Shown: positions 38,005-46,353 of the stretch, piece after piece | Position numbering within the stretch: position 1 is the first letter of the stretch | Layout of the letters: each line of letters begins with the position of its first letter | Origin: Phycisphaerales bacterium | GTDB lineage: Bacteria; Planctomycetota; Phycisphaerae; Phycisphaerales; UBA1924 | Direction: 5' to 3' | NCBI GenBank assembly: GCA_007693785.1 | Contig: RECY01000023.1 | Coordinates: 62,001-126,000, forward strand | Length of the DNA: 64,000 nt | The notes under the pieces: generated by a model | Told to the model about the DNA's origin: nothing | Seen by the model: only the letters and a program-made list of their open reading frames with translations | Database searches by the model: none | Translations under genes and position numbers: made by a program

Positions 38005-38676
38005 TCACCCCGCCCGGGTCGTGCGTTGCCAGACCTTGGGCTCGGTGCCGGCGAGGGTGCGGGTGATATTGCCCCGGTGCCGAGCGATGACGATCGCCGC
38101 GAGCAGGCCCGTGACGACGACAAAGGGAAGGAGCCCGCCCACGCTCGGCTCGGGCGCGAGGGCCCACCCGCCGATCGCGACCAGCACCGGCACGCTTGCG
38201 GCCGCGACGACGCTCGCGACGCCGACGTATCGAAACGCCGCGACGAGCACGAACCAGAACGCAAACGCGACGGCCGCGGGGAGGGTCACGAGCGGATAGA
38301 CGCCCAGGAGCGCCCCGAGCCCGGTCGCGACGCCCTTACCCCCCTTGAACCCGACCCACGGGCAGAAGACGTGCCCCGCGACGCTTGCGAGGACGACCGC
38401 GAGCCACGCCCAGGCCAACCCGGGCGCGGGGGACCAGTCGCCCAGCACGCCCGCGAGCCAGCCGGCGACGAGCACGGGGACGAGGCCCTTGGCGACGTCG
38501 AGGAGGAAACAGAGGAGACCGATTTTTTTGCCGAGGACGCGCCCGACGTTGGTCGCGCCGATGTTGCCGGAGCCGTGCTGGCGGATGTCGATCCCGCGGG
38601 CGCGTCCGATCCAGAAGCCGAAGGGGATCGAGCCGACGAGGAAGGCGACCGGGATAGCCAGGAGCAGCACGCTCAC
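38005..38676 (-). CDS. plsY: Acyl-phosphate:glycerol-3-phosphate acyltransferase PlsY
   Basis: Makes lysophosphatidic acid from acyl phosphate and glycerol-3-phosphate in the inner membrane. The 223 residues have five hydrophobic segments and three conserved motifs: RQHGSGNIGATNVGRVLG, WVGFKGGKGVATGLG and ARHRGNI near the end. The ATG overlaps the tmk stop by 4 bases, so it is coupled to tmk. Confidence 0.95.
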   Translation of the reverse strand: MSVLLLAIPVAFLVGSIPFGFWIGRARGIDIRQHGSGNIGATNVGRVLGKKIGLLCFLLDVAKGLVPVLVAGWLAGVLGDWSPAPGLAWAWLAVVLASVAGHVFCPWVGFKGGKGVATGLGALLGVYPLVTLPAAVAFAFWFVLVAAFRYVGVASVVAAASVPVLVAIGGWALAPEPSVGGLLPFVVVTGLLAAIVIARHRGNITRTLAGTEPKVWQRTTRAG

Positions 38677-39383
38677 GGCGCGGCTCGCCCCGTGCCGAGG
38701 GGCGACGCGTGGAGGCCGGTGACGAACCGCTCGCGGAGCGTGGCGAGCAGGCGCGCGTAGACCTCGTCCTCGCTCCCGCGCGCGTCGAGGACGCGGAACA
38801 TGTGCGGGTCGCTCTCGGCCTGCGCGTGGTAGCCCTCGCGCACGCGACGGTGGAACTCAGCGCCCTTCGCCTCCATGCGGTCCATCAGCGGGTTGAGACG
38901 TTTCGCGGCCGTCGGCTCGTCGACGTCGAAGACGATGACGAGGTCCGCCCCGGTGCCGTGGGTTGCGATGCGCGCGACCGCCTCGATCTCGTCCAGCGGG
39001 AGCCCGCCGGCGTGCCCCTGGTAGCTCACGGTGGATTGCACGAAGCGATCGGCGAAGACGGCCTCGGCGCGCTCGAGGGCCGGGCCGATGACCTGCTCGC
39101 AAAGCTGAGCGCGGCTCGCCATGTAGAGCAGCATCTCGCACCGGACGCTCATCGCCTCGTCGGAGTGCTCGAGCAGGGCCTTGCGGATCTTCTCCCCGAC
39201 GTCGGTCCCGCCGGGCTCGCGAACCTCGACCACCGCCTGCCCGCGGGCGCGGACATCGCGGGCGAGGCGTCGGAACTGGGTCGTCTTCCCGGAGCCGTCG
39301 GGCCCTTCGAAGACGAGAAAACGCCCTGCCAGTGAGGCGGCGAGGGCGTCATCGGGCTGGTGCGGGGCGGTGCCGCGGGTCAT
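38673..39383 (-). CDS. tmk: Thymidylate kinase
   Basis: Phosphorylates dTMP to dTDP. The 236 residues have the P-loop FEGPDGSGKTTQF near residue 26, VREPGGTDVGEKIR, ADRFVQSTVSYQG (DR(Y/F/H) motif) and VIVFDVDEPTAAKRL. The N terminus has about 20 extra residues before the core. A 4-base overlap links it to plsY. Confidence 0.94.
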   Translation of the reverse strand: MTRGTAPHQPDDALAASLAGRFLVFEGPDGSGKTTQFRRLARDVRARGQAVVEVREPGGTDVGEKIRKALLEHSDEAMSVRCEMLLYMASRAQLCEQVIGPALERAEAVFADRFVQSTVSYQGHAGGLPLDEIEAVARIATHGTGADLVIVFDVDEPTAAKRLNPLMDRMEAKGAEFHRRVREGYHAQAESDPHMFRVLDARGSEDEVYARLLATLRERFVTGLHASPLGTGRAAP

Positions 39384-39438
39384 CGGAGCCGAGTGTAGCC
39401 GCCCTCGCGCACGGCGTGCGTGCCTCCGACCGCGTTCG

Positions 39439-39945
39439 TCAGGACGTAGCGGCCGACGCGAGCGCCCGCTCGTTCACCACGGTCAGCGCGATGCTGTTGA
39501 GCTTCTCGTCGGCGGCGGATTCCTCGTCGAGAGTCTCCTGCAGGAGGCTTACCACGGTGTCGAGCCCGAGCAACTCGGCGAAGGCCCGCGCCGAGCCGTA
39601 CGCCGCGATCTCGTAGTGCTCGACACGCTGGGCCGCGGAGATCAGGGCGGCGTCGCGGACGGCGTCGTTCCCGTCGCTGTCCACGCGTTCCTGCCCCTCT
39701 TCGATGAGCCCGAGCATCGCCTCGCACTTTTCGCCGCGTGCCGCGATACCGAGCTCCTCACAGACGCGTTCCAAGCGGCTCACCTGCCCCTTGGTCTCTT
39801 CCAGGTGGCTCTCGAACGCCTCGCGCAGCGCCTCGTTGCTGGCGGCTTCGGCCATCTTCGGCAGCGCTTTGACCAGCTGCTTTTCGGCATAGAGCAGGTC
39901 GCGGACCTCGTGCGTGAGCAGCGAGCGGAAGTCGTTGAGTTTCAT
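39439..39945 (-). CDS. DUF892 (YciE/YciF) ferritin-like stress protein
   Basis: A 168-residue four-helix ferritin-like protein. Signature stretches are FRSLLTHEVRDLLYAEKQLVKALPKMAEAA at the start, FESHLEETKGQVSRLERV and QRVEHYEIAAYGSARAFAELLG. The conserved Glu and His positions (E, EH, E) fit a dinuclear metal site. Members of this family are induced in stress, but the reaction is not known. GGAGGG lies 9 bases before the ATG; the longer open frame upstream is not supported. Confidence 0.9.
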   Translation of the reverse strand: MKLNDFRSLLTHEVRDLLYAEKQLVKALPKMAEAASNEALREAFESHLEETKGQVSRLERVCEELGIAARGEKCEAMLGLIEEGQERVDSDGNDAVRDAALISAAQRVEHYEIAAYGSARAFAELLGLDTVVSLLQETLDEESAADEKLNSIALTVVNERALASAATS

Positions 39946-40085
39946 ACGGGGACCCTCCAGTTTCTGTCGTCGCGTGCCGCAGGAGGTCCCGCCCCACGCG
40001 GGACGCATCTGAGCCGTGCGAGTCACGCGACGCACCGGGCAACCGCACGTCGGAGGCGAGTTATTTCCGCCGATGTTGCGGGGCG

Positions 40086-40111
40086 AACGCGTGCGCTGAG
40101 CACGCGTTTTT
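40086..40111 (+). terminator. Plus-strand terminator-like hairpin with no known upstream gene
   Basis: A perfect 9-bp stem (40086-40094 with 40100-40108), a 5-base loop and T-run 40107-40111. No plus-strand gene ends here, so it would end an unidentified transcript or an antisense RNA. Confidence 0.45.
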
Positions 40112-40271
40112 GGGCGCGGATTGTGGGAACGGTGAAGGCCCCACGGGCCTTCATGGGTGCGGGCGCGGGATGTTCCCGGCTCGGGCGGGGTCCGCATGGC
40201 GAACAGGTCGCGTGCGCGGCGAAGGGCACGGCGCCTCGGGGTGACGGAGGTGGGCGGCGGGCGTGAAAAGA

Positions 40272-40302
40272 CAACCGGCCGCCCCGAGGGGGCGGCCGGT
40301 TG
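40272..40302 (-). terminator. Rho-independent terminator of the porin gene
   Basis: A perfect 14-bp stem (40272-40285 with 40289-40302) with a 3-base loop, followed on the minus strand by TCTTTTC. It lies 50 bases after the porin stop. Confidence 0.85.
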
Positions 40303-40351
40303 ATGGATTCAAGCGTTTCGGATCGTCCGCGTCGCGTGGACGCGGGTTGGA

Positions 40352-41623
40352 TCAGAAGGCGAGCTGCATCTGGAGGCGGACACCGACTTCGCCGGTGTTG
40401 TCGCCGTTGCCGAGCAGGCCGCTGTCGGCCGAGACGAGGCCGTCGTAGTTCTTGTTGATGCCGATGACGACGTCACCGGTGAACTTGGCGGCGTGGCTGC
40501 CGGCGATGAAGTAGTAGTTGGCGCCGACGGTGAGGAAGTTGAGGGTGTCCTCTTCGTAGATGTCGTCGTCGAGGAGGAGGAGGTCCCAGCGGCCGAAGAG
40601 CTCGATCTGGTCGGTCACGAAGATGCCGCCCTGAGCGACGATGCCGAAGTCATCGAAGCTGCTGCCGCCCTCGGGGTCGACGTTGCGCCCGACGAACGCG
40701 GCGAAGGCGTTCCAGCCGTCACCCTTGTAGGCGAAGTCGACGGTGTAGATGAAGGCGTCCACGTCGGCGGTGCCGAGGGTGTTGCCACCGCTCTGGTAGT
40801 GGACGGCGCCGCCGACGACGCCGCCGGTCTCGGAGCCTTGGAAGCTGGTGAACTCGTTGAACTGGTCCCACTGGCCGGCGAACTTCCAGTCACCGCGGAC
40901 GGTGATGGCGAAGTCGGCGCTGTTGCCGGGCTCGAGGCCGTCGCCGAAGTCGACGAAATCGACGTACGGGCTGTTGGCGGCGCCGGCGCCGTCGGTGAGG
41001 GCGACCTTGACCCCGAAGTCCTCGCCGCGGAAGCCACCAAAGATACCCTGGGTGTAGCCGGGGGCGAAGAAGTTGTTGACGAAGCCACGGCCAGCGGCGA
41101 GCTGGTACTGGTCATCGACGCGGAACTCCTCGGCGAGAACGGGAGCGCGGAACTGGCCCCAGCCGACGTAGAAGTCGTTGTCGAAGCGGTACATGCCCCA
41201 GGCGTCCTGGAGGCTGATGTCGCCGGCGTTATCGAAAGCGAACTGGATCTTGTAGCTGAGGTCCTGGTTGATGACGTTGCCGTGGAAGGTGAAGCGGGTG
41301 AGCTGGTTCTCGAACCCGTTGGCGAAGTCGGCGTTGTCGATGCCGCCGAAGCGGTCGTTGTCACCGAAGTTGAGGTAGTAGCGGAACTGCTGGAGGGCAC
41401 GGATGTTGAGGGTGTTGTTGCCGTCGGTGCTCCCGAAGAAGAAGCCCCGGTCGGCGTTGTAGCCGCTGGAGCCACCGGCCTGGAGGAGGCTGGTGCGGCT
41501 GTCGGCGTCGGCCATGAGGTCCATGGTGTACGCGCGGTTCTGGTCGGCGTTCTGGGCCACGGCGGCGCCCGCGAAGCAGGCCGCCACGCCCGCCACCGTC
41601 ACGAGCTTGCTGGTGCGGATCAT
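40352..41623 (-). CDS. OprO/OprP-type outer-membrane porin
   Basis: A beta-barrel channel of 423 residues. The signal peptide (MIRTSKLVTVAGVAACFAGAAVAQ) is cleaved near residue 24. Alternating aromatic strands follow, for example TRFTFHGNVINQDLSYKIQF, FYVGWGQFRAPVLAEEF and FGVKVALTDGAG. The last strand ends in Phe (VGVRLQMQLAF), the usual recognition end for barrel assembly. Related porins transport phosphate or polyphosphate; that role is not proved here. AAGGAG lies 7 bases before the ATG. It stands opposite an OmpR-type regulator gene. Confidence 0.88.
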   Translation of the reverse strand: MIRTSKLVTVAGVAACFAGAAVAQNADQNRAYTMDLMADADSRTSLLQAGGSSGYNADRGFFFGSTDGNNTLNIRALQQFRYYLNFGDNDRFGGIDNADFANGFENQLTRFTFHGNVINQDLSYKIQFAFDNAGDISLQDAWGMYRFDNDFYVGWGQFRAPVLAEEFRVDDQYQLAAGRGFVNNFFAPGYTQGIFGGFRGEDFGVKVALTDGAGAANSPYVDFVDFGDGLEPGNSADFAITVRGDWKFAGQWDQFNEFTSFQGSETGGVVGGAVHYQSGGNTLGTADVDAFIYTVDFAYKGDGWNAFAAFVGRNVDPEGGSSFDDFGIVAQGGIFVTDQIELFGRWDLLLLDDDIYEEDTLNFLTVGANYYFIAGSHAAKFTGDVVIGINKNYDGLVSADSGLLGNGDNTGEVGVRLQMQLAF

Positions 41624-42397
41624 CTGAGACTCCTTCAAATGGGACGCGCCCGCGCCCCGGTCCTGAACTGGCTTGGCCGTTTCGAGCCGCCCGCGCCGAA
41701 TCACCTCGGCAACCATCTCTGCGACACGGCCCACACACTCGATACGACGGGCGAACGCCCGAAGAAACGATCGACTGTTTACATCCCCGACACCCGAGCG
41801 GAACCGCCCGGGACGGCCGCTCTCCGAGCAGCCCCACATCCCCATCGCTCCACACCGGCGATCCCCGCCGGCCTCTCTCTCCTCCAACCGGCCTCTCCTG
41901 CCGGTCGATCTCTCGCTCGCTCCCGAGCCCTGGGGGACTCGACCCAATCGGACGGAGCTAGTGAGTATTCACTTCGCCCCGCTTGGTCCGAATGCTACCC
42001 AGCCTCCCATGCCCTTGTCCTGCCCTCGCAGAAAAAATTTAGCGGGCACAAACTCCACTTCAAGCTTTCGGCCGCAGGCGTCGACACCCAACACATTTAT
42101 TCCCGGACCTGACGCCCCCAGCGACCCACTCCATCGACCCAGAATCCCCTTTTCTGCCACATTTCCAACCGGAAAAGACGGCCAATACCCTCCCAGAATC
42201 CGTTCAAAACAACCCTGAACAGGGCGACGGACCGAAAATGAGATTGCGCAACCTGAATCAATTCTGAGCGCGTTGCCGGTGGTGTGCGCGCGGGGTCGGC
42301 TCGTACATTCCTGCACCTCGTTTCGGGCGCGTGCGTTGGGCGAGGAAGACCTTGCGGGCACGACCCTTGCAGTGCACCAGAAGGAGCACCGGGCGAC
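41624..42397. other. Long intergenic region between the porin and the response regulator
   Basis: About 770 bases without a supported gene, the largest gap in the window. It holds the porin promoter candidate (42036-42063) and about 400 bases of probable porin leader with hairpins: a CGGGCG-AA-CGCCCG palindrome near 41752-41765, and ACCGGC/GCCGGT pairs near 41880-41910. Toward the regulator lies a TTGCGCAA palindrome at 42244-42251. Frames open here have no codon pattern of genes. Confidence 0.55.
42036..42063 (-). promoter_or_regulatory. Possible porin promoter
   Basis: On the minus strand TTGAAG (42058-42063) and TAAATT (42036-42041) are 16 bases apart in an AT-rich island of the intergenic region. 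It would give the porin a leader of about 400 bases. Confidence 0.35.
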
Positions 42398-43111
42398 ATG
42401 GCCGACGCGAAGCACATCCTCATCGTGGACGACGAGCCGGACCTTGCGGAGCTGGTCGAGCTCAACCTCCAGCGGGCGGGGTACGACACGACGGTCGCCC
42501 ACGATGGGCGCTCGGCGCTGGCGGCGGCTCAGAAACGGCGCCCGGACCTGGTCGTCCTCGACGTCATGATGCCCGAGCTGAGCGGGACCGAGGTCGCCAG
42601 CCGCCTCCGCTCCAACCCCGCGACGAGCGCGGTCCCGATCGTGATGCTGACCGCGAAAGCGGAGGAGGTCGACGAGCTCGTCGGGCTCACGGTGGGGGCG
42701 GACGACTACATCACCAAGCCGTTCAGCGTGAAGGTGCTGGTGGCCCGGATCGAGGCGGTGCTCCGCCGGGCGTCCGGCAAGGGGATGGAGCAGGACAGCG
42801 AGGGGCTGCTGCGCCTCGGGCCGATCCAGGTCAACCTCGAAACCCACGACGTCGCGGTGGACGGGAAGATCATCAAGCTCACGCTGACCGAGTTCCGCCT
42901 GCTCTCCTCGCTGCTGTCGGCGGAGGGGAAAGTCCTCAACCGCAACGTGCTCATGAACCACGCGATGGGCCCGGGCGTCACCGTCACCGAGCGCACGATT
43001 GACGTCCATGTCACCAGCATCCGCAAGAAGCTGGGCGACCACGCCCACATGCTCCAGACCGTCCGCGGCGTCGGCTACCGCGCCACGCTCAGCGAGCCGA
43101 CCGAAGCCTGA
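42398..43111 (+). CDS. OmpR/PhoB-family response regulator
   Basis: A two-component regulator of 237 residues. The receiver domain has the acidic pocket VDDEPD, the phospho-acceptor Asp in LVVLDVMMPELSG, Thr in VMLTAKA and Lys in YITKPFS. The C-terminal winged helix has TEFRLLSSLLSAEGKV and ERTIDVHVTSIRKKLGDH ending in VRGVGYR, a PhoB-like pattern. AAGGAG lies 11 bases before the ATG. No histidine kinase is in the window, so it is an orphan here. The porin facing it across 774 bases is a reasonable target. Confidence 0.92.
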   Translation: MADAKHILIVDDEPDLAELVELNLQRAGYDTTVAHDGRSALAAAQKRRPDLVVLDVMMPELSGTEVASRLRSNPATSAVPIVMLTAKAEEVDELVGLTVGADDYITKPFSVKVLVARIEAVLRRASGKGMEQDSEGLLRLGPIQVNLETHDVAVDGKIIKLTLTEFRLLSSLLSAEGKVLNRNVLMNHAMGPGVTVTERTIDVHVTSIRKKLGDHAHMLQTVRGVGYRATLSEPTEA

Positions 43112-43346
43112 CGACTCGCGAGACGCCGACTGCCCCCGCACGCCTCCGATTCGAATCGCCCGCCGGCTCGTCGGTCCGGATGGACGCCCCGCCTGCCGGA
43201 GGGGGGCGAATTTTGGCTGCGCGCCGTCGGGTTCGGCCGATGCTCATGGTGACGGGTGTTGACCCGGCGTCTCGGCTTTGTGGCGAGCGACCGGATCCGC
43301 ACCCCGCCCGCGGGAGGCGCGGGCGCACGTGCGCAGGAGGCGCTGC

Positions 43347-44669
43347 ATGCAACGACGGCTCGGACAACGCCCCGCCCACGGGCGGGTGGACGCGGCAGAT
43401 GCCCGAACGCGGCGAGCAGGGATGGCGCGGGGCGGCTCGTCCGGGCTGCTCGTCGCCGGGCTGCTCCTGATCGCGGGGTGCGCCTCGGGCGGCTCATCGA
43501 AAGCCGAGCGGGGCCCGGCGAACACCGGGCTGGAGCGCCTGGCCGGGCAGGGCCTCGGAAACGACGGAGGCCTCGCCTCGCGAGATCAGGGCGGCGCAGG
43601 CGGGCGGGACCCTTCGGCGATCCCCGGGCTTGAGGACCTGCTCCGCCGCCAGTACGGGGCGGCTCTGGATATCGAGTCGGCGTTGCGGGAGCGGGAGACG
43701 GCTTCGGCGGCCCCGACGCCGCGACGCGAGCCGCCGCCGGTCTGGGGCGAGCGCCCGACCATCCCCCAGGCGCCCGCCGAGGCGCAGACGCCCCAGCCCG
43801 AGTCCGAACCCGAAGCTGAATCGGAGCCCGAGTCGGCGTTTGGGGATTCGGAGCCCGAGGAGACCGCGGCCGAGCGCCGGTGGCGATTGGTGGACGAGCT
43901 GAGCGCCCACCTGCTCCGCGAGGCGGGAGACGCCGAGGAGCCGTTCGAGGCCCTCGCGGGGATCGCGGCATTGGAAGCGGTCGCCCCCGGCGCGATCGAG
44001 CGGGCGCGTGTTCGGGACGAGACGGGCTTCAGCCTGCTGTTCCCCTCGCAGGAAGCGATGCTGGGGGCGATGTCGGACCTGGCCCGGGCGTGGCGGGGCG
44101 GGGACCCGGATGAGGCGGCGGGGGAGGCGCAGCGCGTGGCGGATCGGCTCCGCGCGGGCGCCGGGCTGCGCCTCCCGACGGTGAAGCTGTGCCGACGCGT
44201 GGACGGGTACGGGCGGTACGAGGCGTTCTCGAAGGCGACGTTCCTCGCGGGGCGCGCCAACGAGATGATCCTGTACGTGGAAGTCGATGATTTTGCGCAC
44301 GCGCCGGCGCTCTGGAGCGAGCGGGACGAGCGTTCGGGTCGGCCCTCCCGCACGACCCGCGAGACCGAGCGCGAGGCGGTGGACGAGCGTCACGCCGACG
44401 CGTTCGCGGTCGAGCTGACCCAGAGCGTGCAACTGTGGCGGGACCGGGACAACCTGCTGGTCTGGTCGCAGCCTGTGCAGCGGGACCGGTGGGTGAGCCG
44501 CAACCGTGTGCGGGATTTTTACCTGGTGAACCGGATCATCCTGCCTTCGACGGTTTCGACGGGGCGGTACACGCTGAAGGTGGTGATGCGGGACGCGAAC
44601 CAGCCGGGGGGCGTGGCGGAGGCCGCGATCCCGATCGAGGTCGTCAGCGACCCGCGCCTGCTCGAATAG
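43347..44669 (+). CDS. Predicted lipoprotein of unknown function
   Basis: A protein of 440 residues if it starts at 43347, where AGGAGG (43335-43340) stands 6 bases before the ATG. An in-frame ATG at 43422 would give a more usual signal peptide (MARGGSSGLLVAGLLLIAGCASGG) but has a poorer ribosome site. The lipobox LIAGC predicts a lipid-anchored, exported protein. A disordered Glu/Pro/Ser-rich stretch follows (about 145-195). The folded C-terminal half ends DFYLVNRIILPSTVSTGRYTLKVVMRD, which reads as a beta-sandwich. I recognise no family. Confidence 0.72.
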   Translation: MQRRLGQRPAHGRVDAADARTRRAGMARGGSSGLLVAGLLLIAGCASGGSSKAERGPANTGLERLAGQGLGNDGGLASRDQGGAGGRDPSAIPGLEDLLRRQYGAALDIESALRERETASAAPTPRREPPPVWGERPTIPQAPAEAQTPQPESEPEAESEPESAFGDSEPEETAAERRWRLVDELSAHLLREAGDAEEPFEALAGIAALEAVAPGAIERARVRDETGFSLLFPSQEAMLGAMSDLARAWRGGDPDEAAGEAQRVADRLRAGAGLRLPTVKLCRRVDGYGRYEAFSKATFLAGRANEMILYVEVDDFAHAPALWSERDERSGRPSRTTRETEREAVDERHADAFAVELTQSVQLWRDRDNLLVWSQPVQRDRWVSRNRVRDFYLVNRIILPSTVSTGRYTLKVVMRDANQPGGVAEAAIPIEVVSDPRLLE

Positions 44670-44698
44670 CCCGCGGCACGATCGAATACGATGCCCCG

Positions 44699-45511
44699 AT
44701 GCGCGACGCGGGCGAAACGGGCGAGGCCGACATCTACACGCTGCCGGTGTGGTACGACGTGCTGCATCAGCAAGGCACGGCCCGCGAGGCGGCGGGGTTG
44801 GCGCGACTCGCGAGAGAGGCCGCGGGGGTGCGTGAGCGGGACGTGCACCCCTGGCTCGAACCGGCCTGCGGCACCGGGCGGTATCTGCGGGCGCTCGGGG
44901 CGAAGGGGCGTCGCCTCATCGGCTTTGATCTGGAGCCCGCGATGGTCGGCTACGCCCGGGCCTCGCTGGCGCGCCGAGGGCTGGGGCGGCGGGTGCGGGT
45001 CGAGCTGGGGGACATGACCGACGTCGTGCGCGCGGCCGGGCGCGACGCCGGGCGGTGCGCGTTCGCGTTCAACCTCGTCAACACCATCCGCCACCTGATG
45101 ACCGACGCGGACCTGCACGCCCACCTGCGCGGCGTCTACGAGTCGCTGGCACCCGGCGGCGTGTACGCGGTCGGCATCAACACGAGCCTGCCGGGCGTCG
45201 AGCACCCGTCGGAGGACGTCTGGACGGGCACGCGCGGGCGACTGCGCGTGCGCCAGGTGATCCAATACCTCCCGGCCGAGCGCGGCGGGCGGACGGAGAC
45301 GGTCATCAGCCACATGACGATCACGACGCCGACGCGAGAGCGGGAGGTGAACTCGACGTACGCGCTGCGGTGCTACACGCCGAGCCAGTGGCTGGCGGCG
45401 GTGCGCGGCGCGGGGTTCACACCGTTCGGCACGGCCGACGAGGACGGTGAGCCGTGGGTGCCGGGGGAGACGATGTATGCGATTCATGTGCTGCGGAAGG
45501 CGGGGAAGTAA
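44699..45511 (+). CDS. Class I SAM-dependent methyltransferase
   Basis: The 270 residues have a Rossmann methyltransferase core: WLEPACGTGRYLRALGA (motif I), RLIGFDLEPAMVGYA (motif II), AFAFNLVNTIRHL (motif IV position) and LAPGGVYAVGIN (motif V/VI). No substrate domain is recognised. The ATG at 44699 is 29 bases after the lipoprotein stop, so they may share a transcript. The end borders the REP-like hairpins at 45533-45685. Confidence 0.8.
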   Translation: MRDAGETGEADIYTLPVWYDVLHQQGTAREAAGLARLAREAAGVRERDVHPWLEPACGTGRYLRALGAKGRRLIGFDLEPAMVGYARASLARRGLGRRVRVELGDMTDVVRAAGRDAGRCAFAFNLVNTIRHLMTDADLHAHLRGVYESLAPGGVYAVGINTSLPGVEHPSEDVWTGTRGRLRVRQVIQYLPAERGGRTETVISHMTITTPTREREVNSTYALRCYTPSQWLAAVRGAGFTPFGTADEDGEPWVPGETMYAIHVLRKAGK

Positions 45512-45532
45512 AGGGGGCGGGCTGCACAGCTC

Positions 45533-45685
45533 GGCCTGTGCCACTGACCTTGCCGCAAGGTCAGTGCTCTGGGCCGCCCTTCCCGCTGCTCTGCGGCTCT
45601 TTACTGCCAAAACCGACTGGAGAAGTACTGGACCACCAAAAGAGGCGGAGCACTGACCTCTCAGAAGAGGTTCGTGGCACAAGCC
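45533..45685. repeat. Pair of REP-like hairpins with imperfect outer inverted repeats
   Basis: The outer arms (45533-45550 and 45668-45685) match in inverted form at 15 of 18 positions, with the core GTGCCAC/GTGGCAC. Inside, the left arm continues into a perfect 11-bp hairpin (45542-45552 with 45556-45566, loop CCG). The right arm belongs to a second hairpin starting at the repeated CACTGACCT (45651). It looks like two REP-type units or a miniature non-coding element. The AT-rich passenger gene 2 begins immediately after it. Confidence 0.55.
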
Positions 45686-45715
45686 AACTCGGGCCACCAA
45701 TCAATAAGTCTAAAA

Positions 45716-46279
45716 TCATTTTTTTTCAAAGCATCTACACTGTTTTTTGTTAATTACAAGATATATATATGTAATTTCTGCACGAGCATACCGAAGCCGA
45801 CACGCATTAACGGGTGACAGTCGCACTCGTTGCTGAAAGAGCGGGACAAGAAGAAACCAGTTTAGCGACCGCTTCGGCGAAGACCACTTGCTTCTAAAGT
45901 GTACTTTGCCATATTTATGCACCATCATCTCGCAGCCGACCACGTTCTGATCGATATATTCTATTTTAATATTGTCTGTCCTTGAACTAATAGACATGAA
46001 AAAATATCCGATAATACCCCAAATCGAAAGCGTGGATATAACAAAAAAATATTGAAAAAATCCTTTTGCAATACCTGTGCTCGATGCCAGTGATTGGAAA
46101 ACGTAGTGGCCCAAACTCCCCCAACTAAGGATCATAAGCAACCCGCTAAATATCATAAAATATGCTACAGATCGCCTTCCCCGCACATGCCGGACCCCAT
46201 TGATATGTGTCTCGCCGAGATCGCGTACATAAAAATTTTGATCCGCGCCTATATTTGTAAATTTTCCATATGCAATCAT
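45716..46279 (-). CDS. AT-rich passenger gene 2: two-helix membrane protein
   Basis: A protein of 187 residues, unrecognised. Two membrane helices (about residues 40-63, YFMIFSGLLMILSWGSLGHYVF, and 75-96, YFFVISTLSIWGIIGYFFM) are followed by a soluble C-terminal half with a basic segment (FRSKWSSPKRSLNWF). The base composition is very AT-rich against GC-rich neighbours on both sides. It starts 74 bases after the stop of the big secreted gene on the same strand; no clear Shine-Dalgarno. The ATG at 46279 is the only good start. Confidence 0.65.
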   Translation of the reverse strand: MIAYGKFTNIGADQNFYVRDLGETHINGVRHVRGRRSVAYFMIFSGLLMILSWGSLGHYVFQSLASSTGIAKGFFQYFFVISTLSIWGIIGYFFMSISSRTDNIKIEYIDQNVVGCEMMVHKYGKVHFRSKWSSPKRSLNWFLLVPLFQQRVRLSPVNACRLRYARAEITYIYLVINKKQCRCFEKK

Positions 46280-46353
46280 GTATTTTATCTTGATCTACAG
46301 ATAACCACATCGATATATGCCTATCCGAATGCTGTAATACACCCCAGGCCAAC

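Larger units (their letters stand above)
39946..40351. other. Gene-free stretch between DUF892 and the porin
   Basis: About 400 bases without a gene. It contains the porin terminator (40272-40302), a perfect 9-bp hairpin with a 3-base loop at 40133-40153, and a plus-strand terminator-like hairpin at 40086-40111. The remainder is the upstream region of the DUF892 gene and shows no convincing sigma-70 promoter. Confidence 0.6.

Noticed and set aside
43140-43170. GATTCGAATC resembling a tRNA T-loop
   Set aside because: No acceptor, D or anticodon stem can be drawn around it at tRNA spacing.
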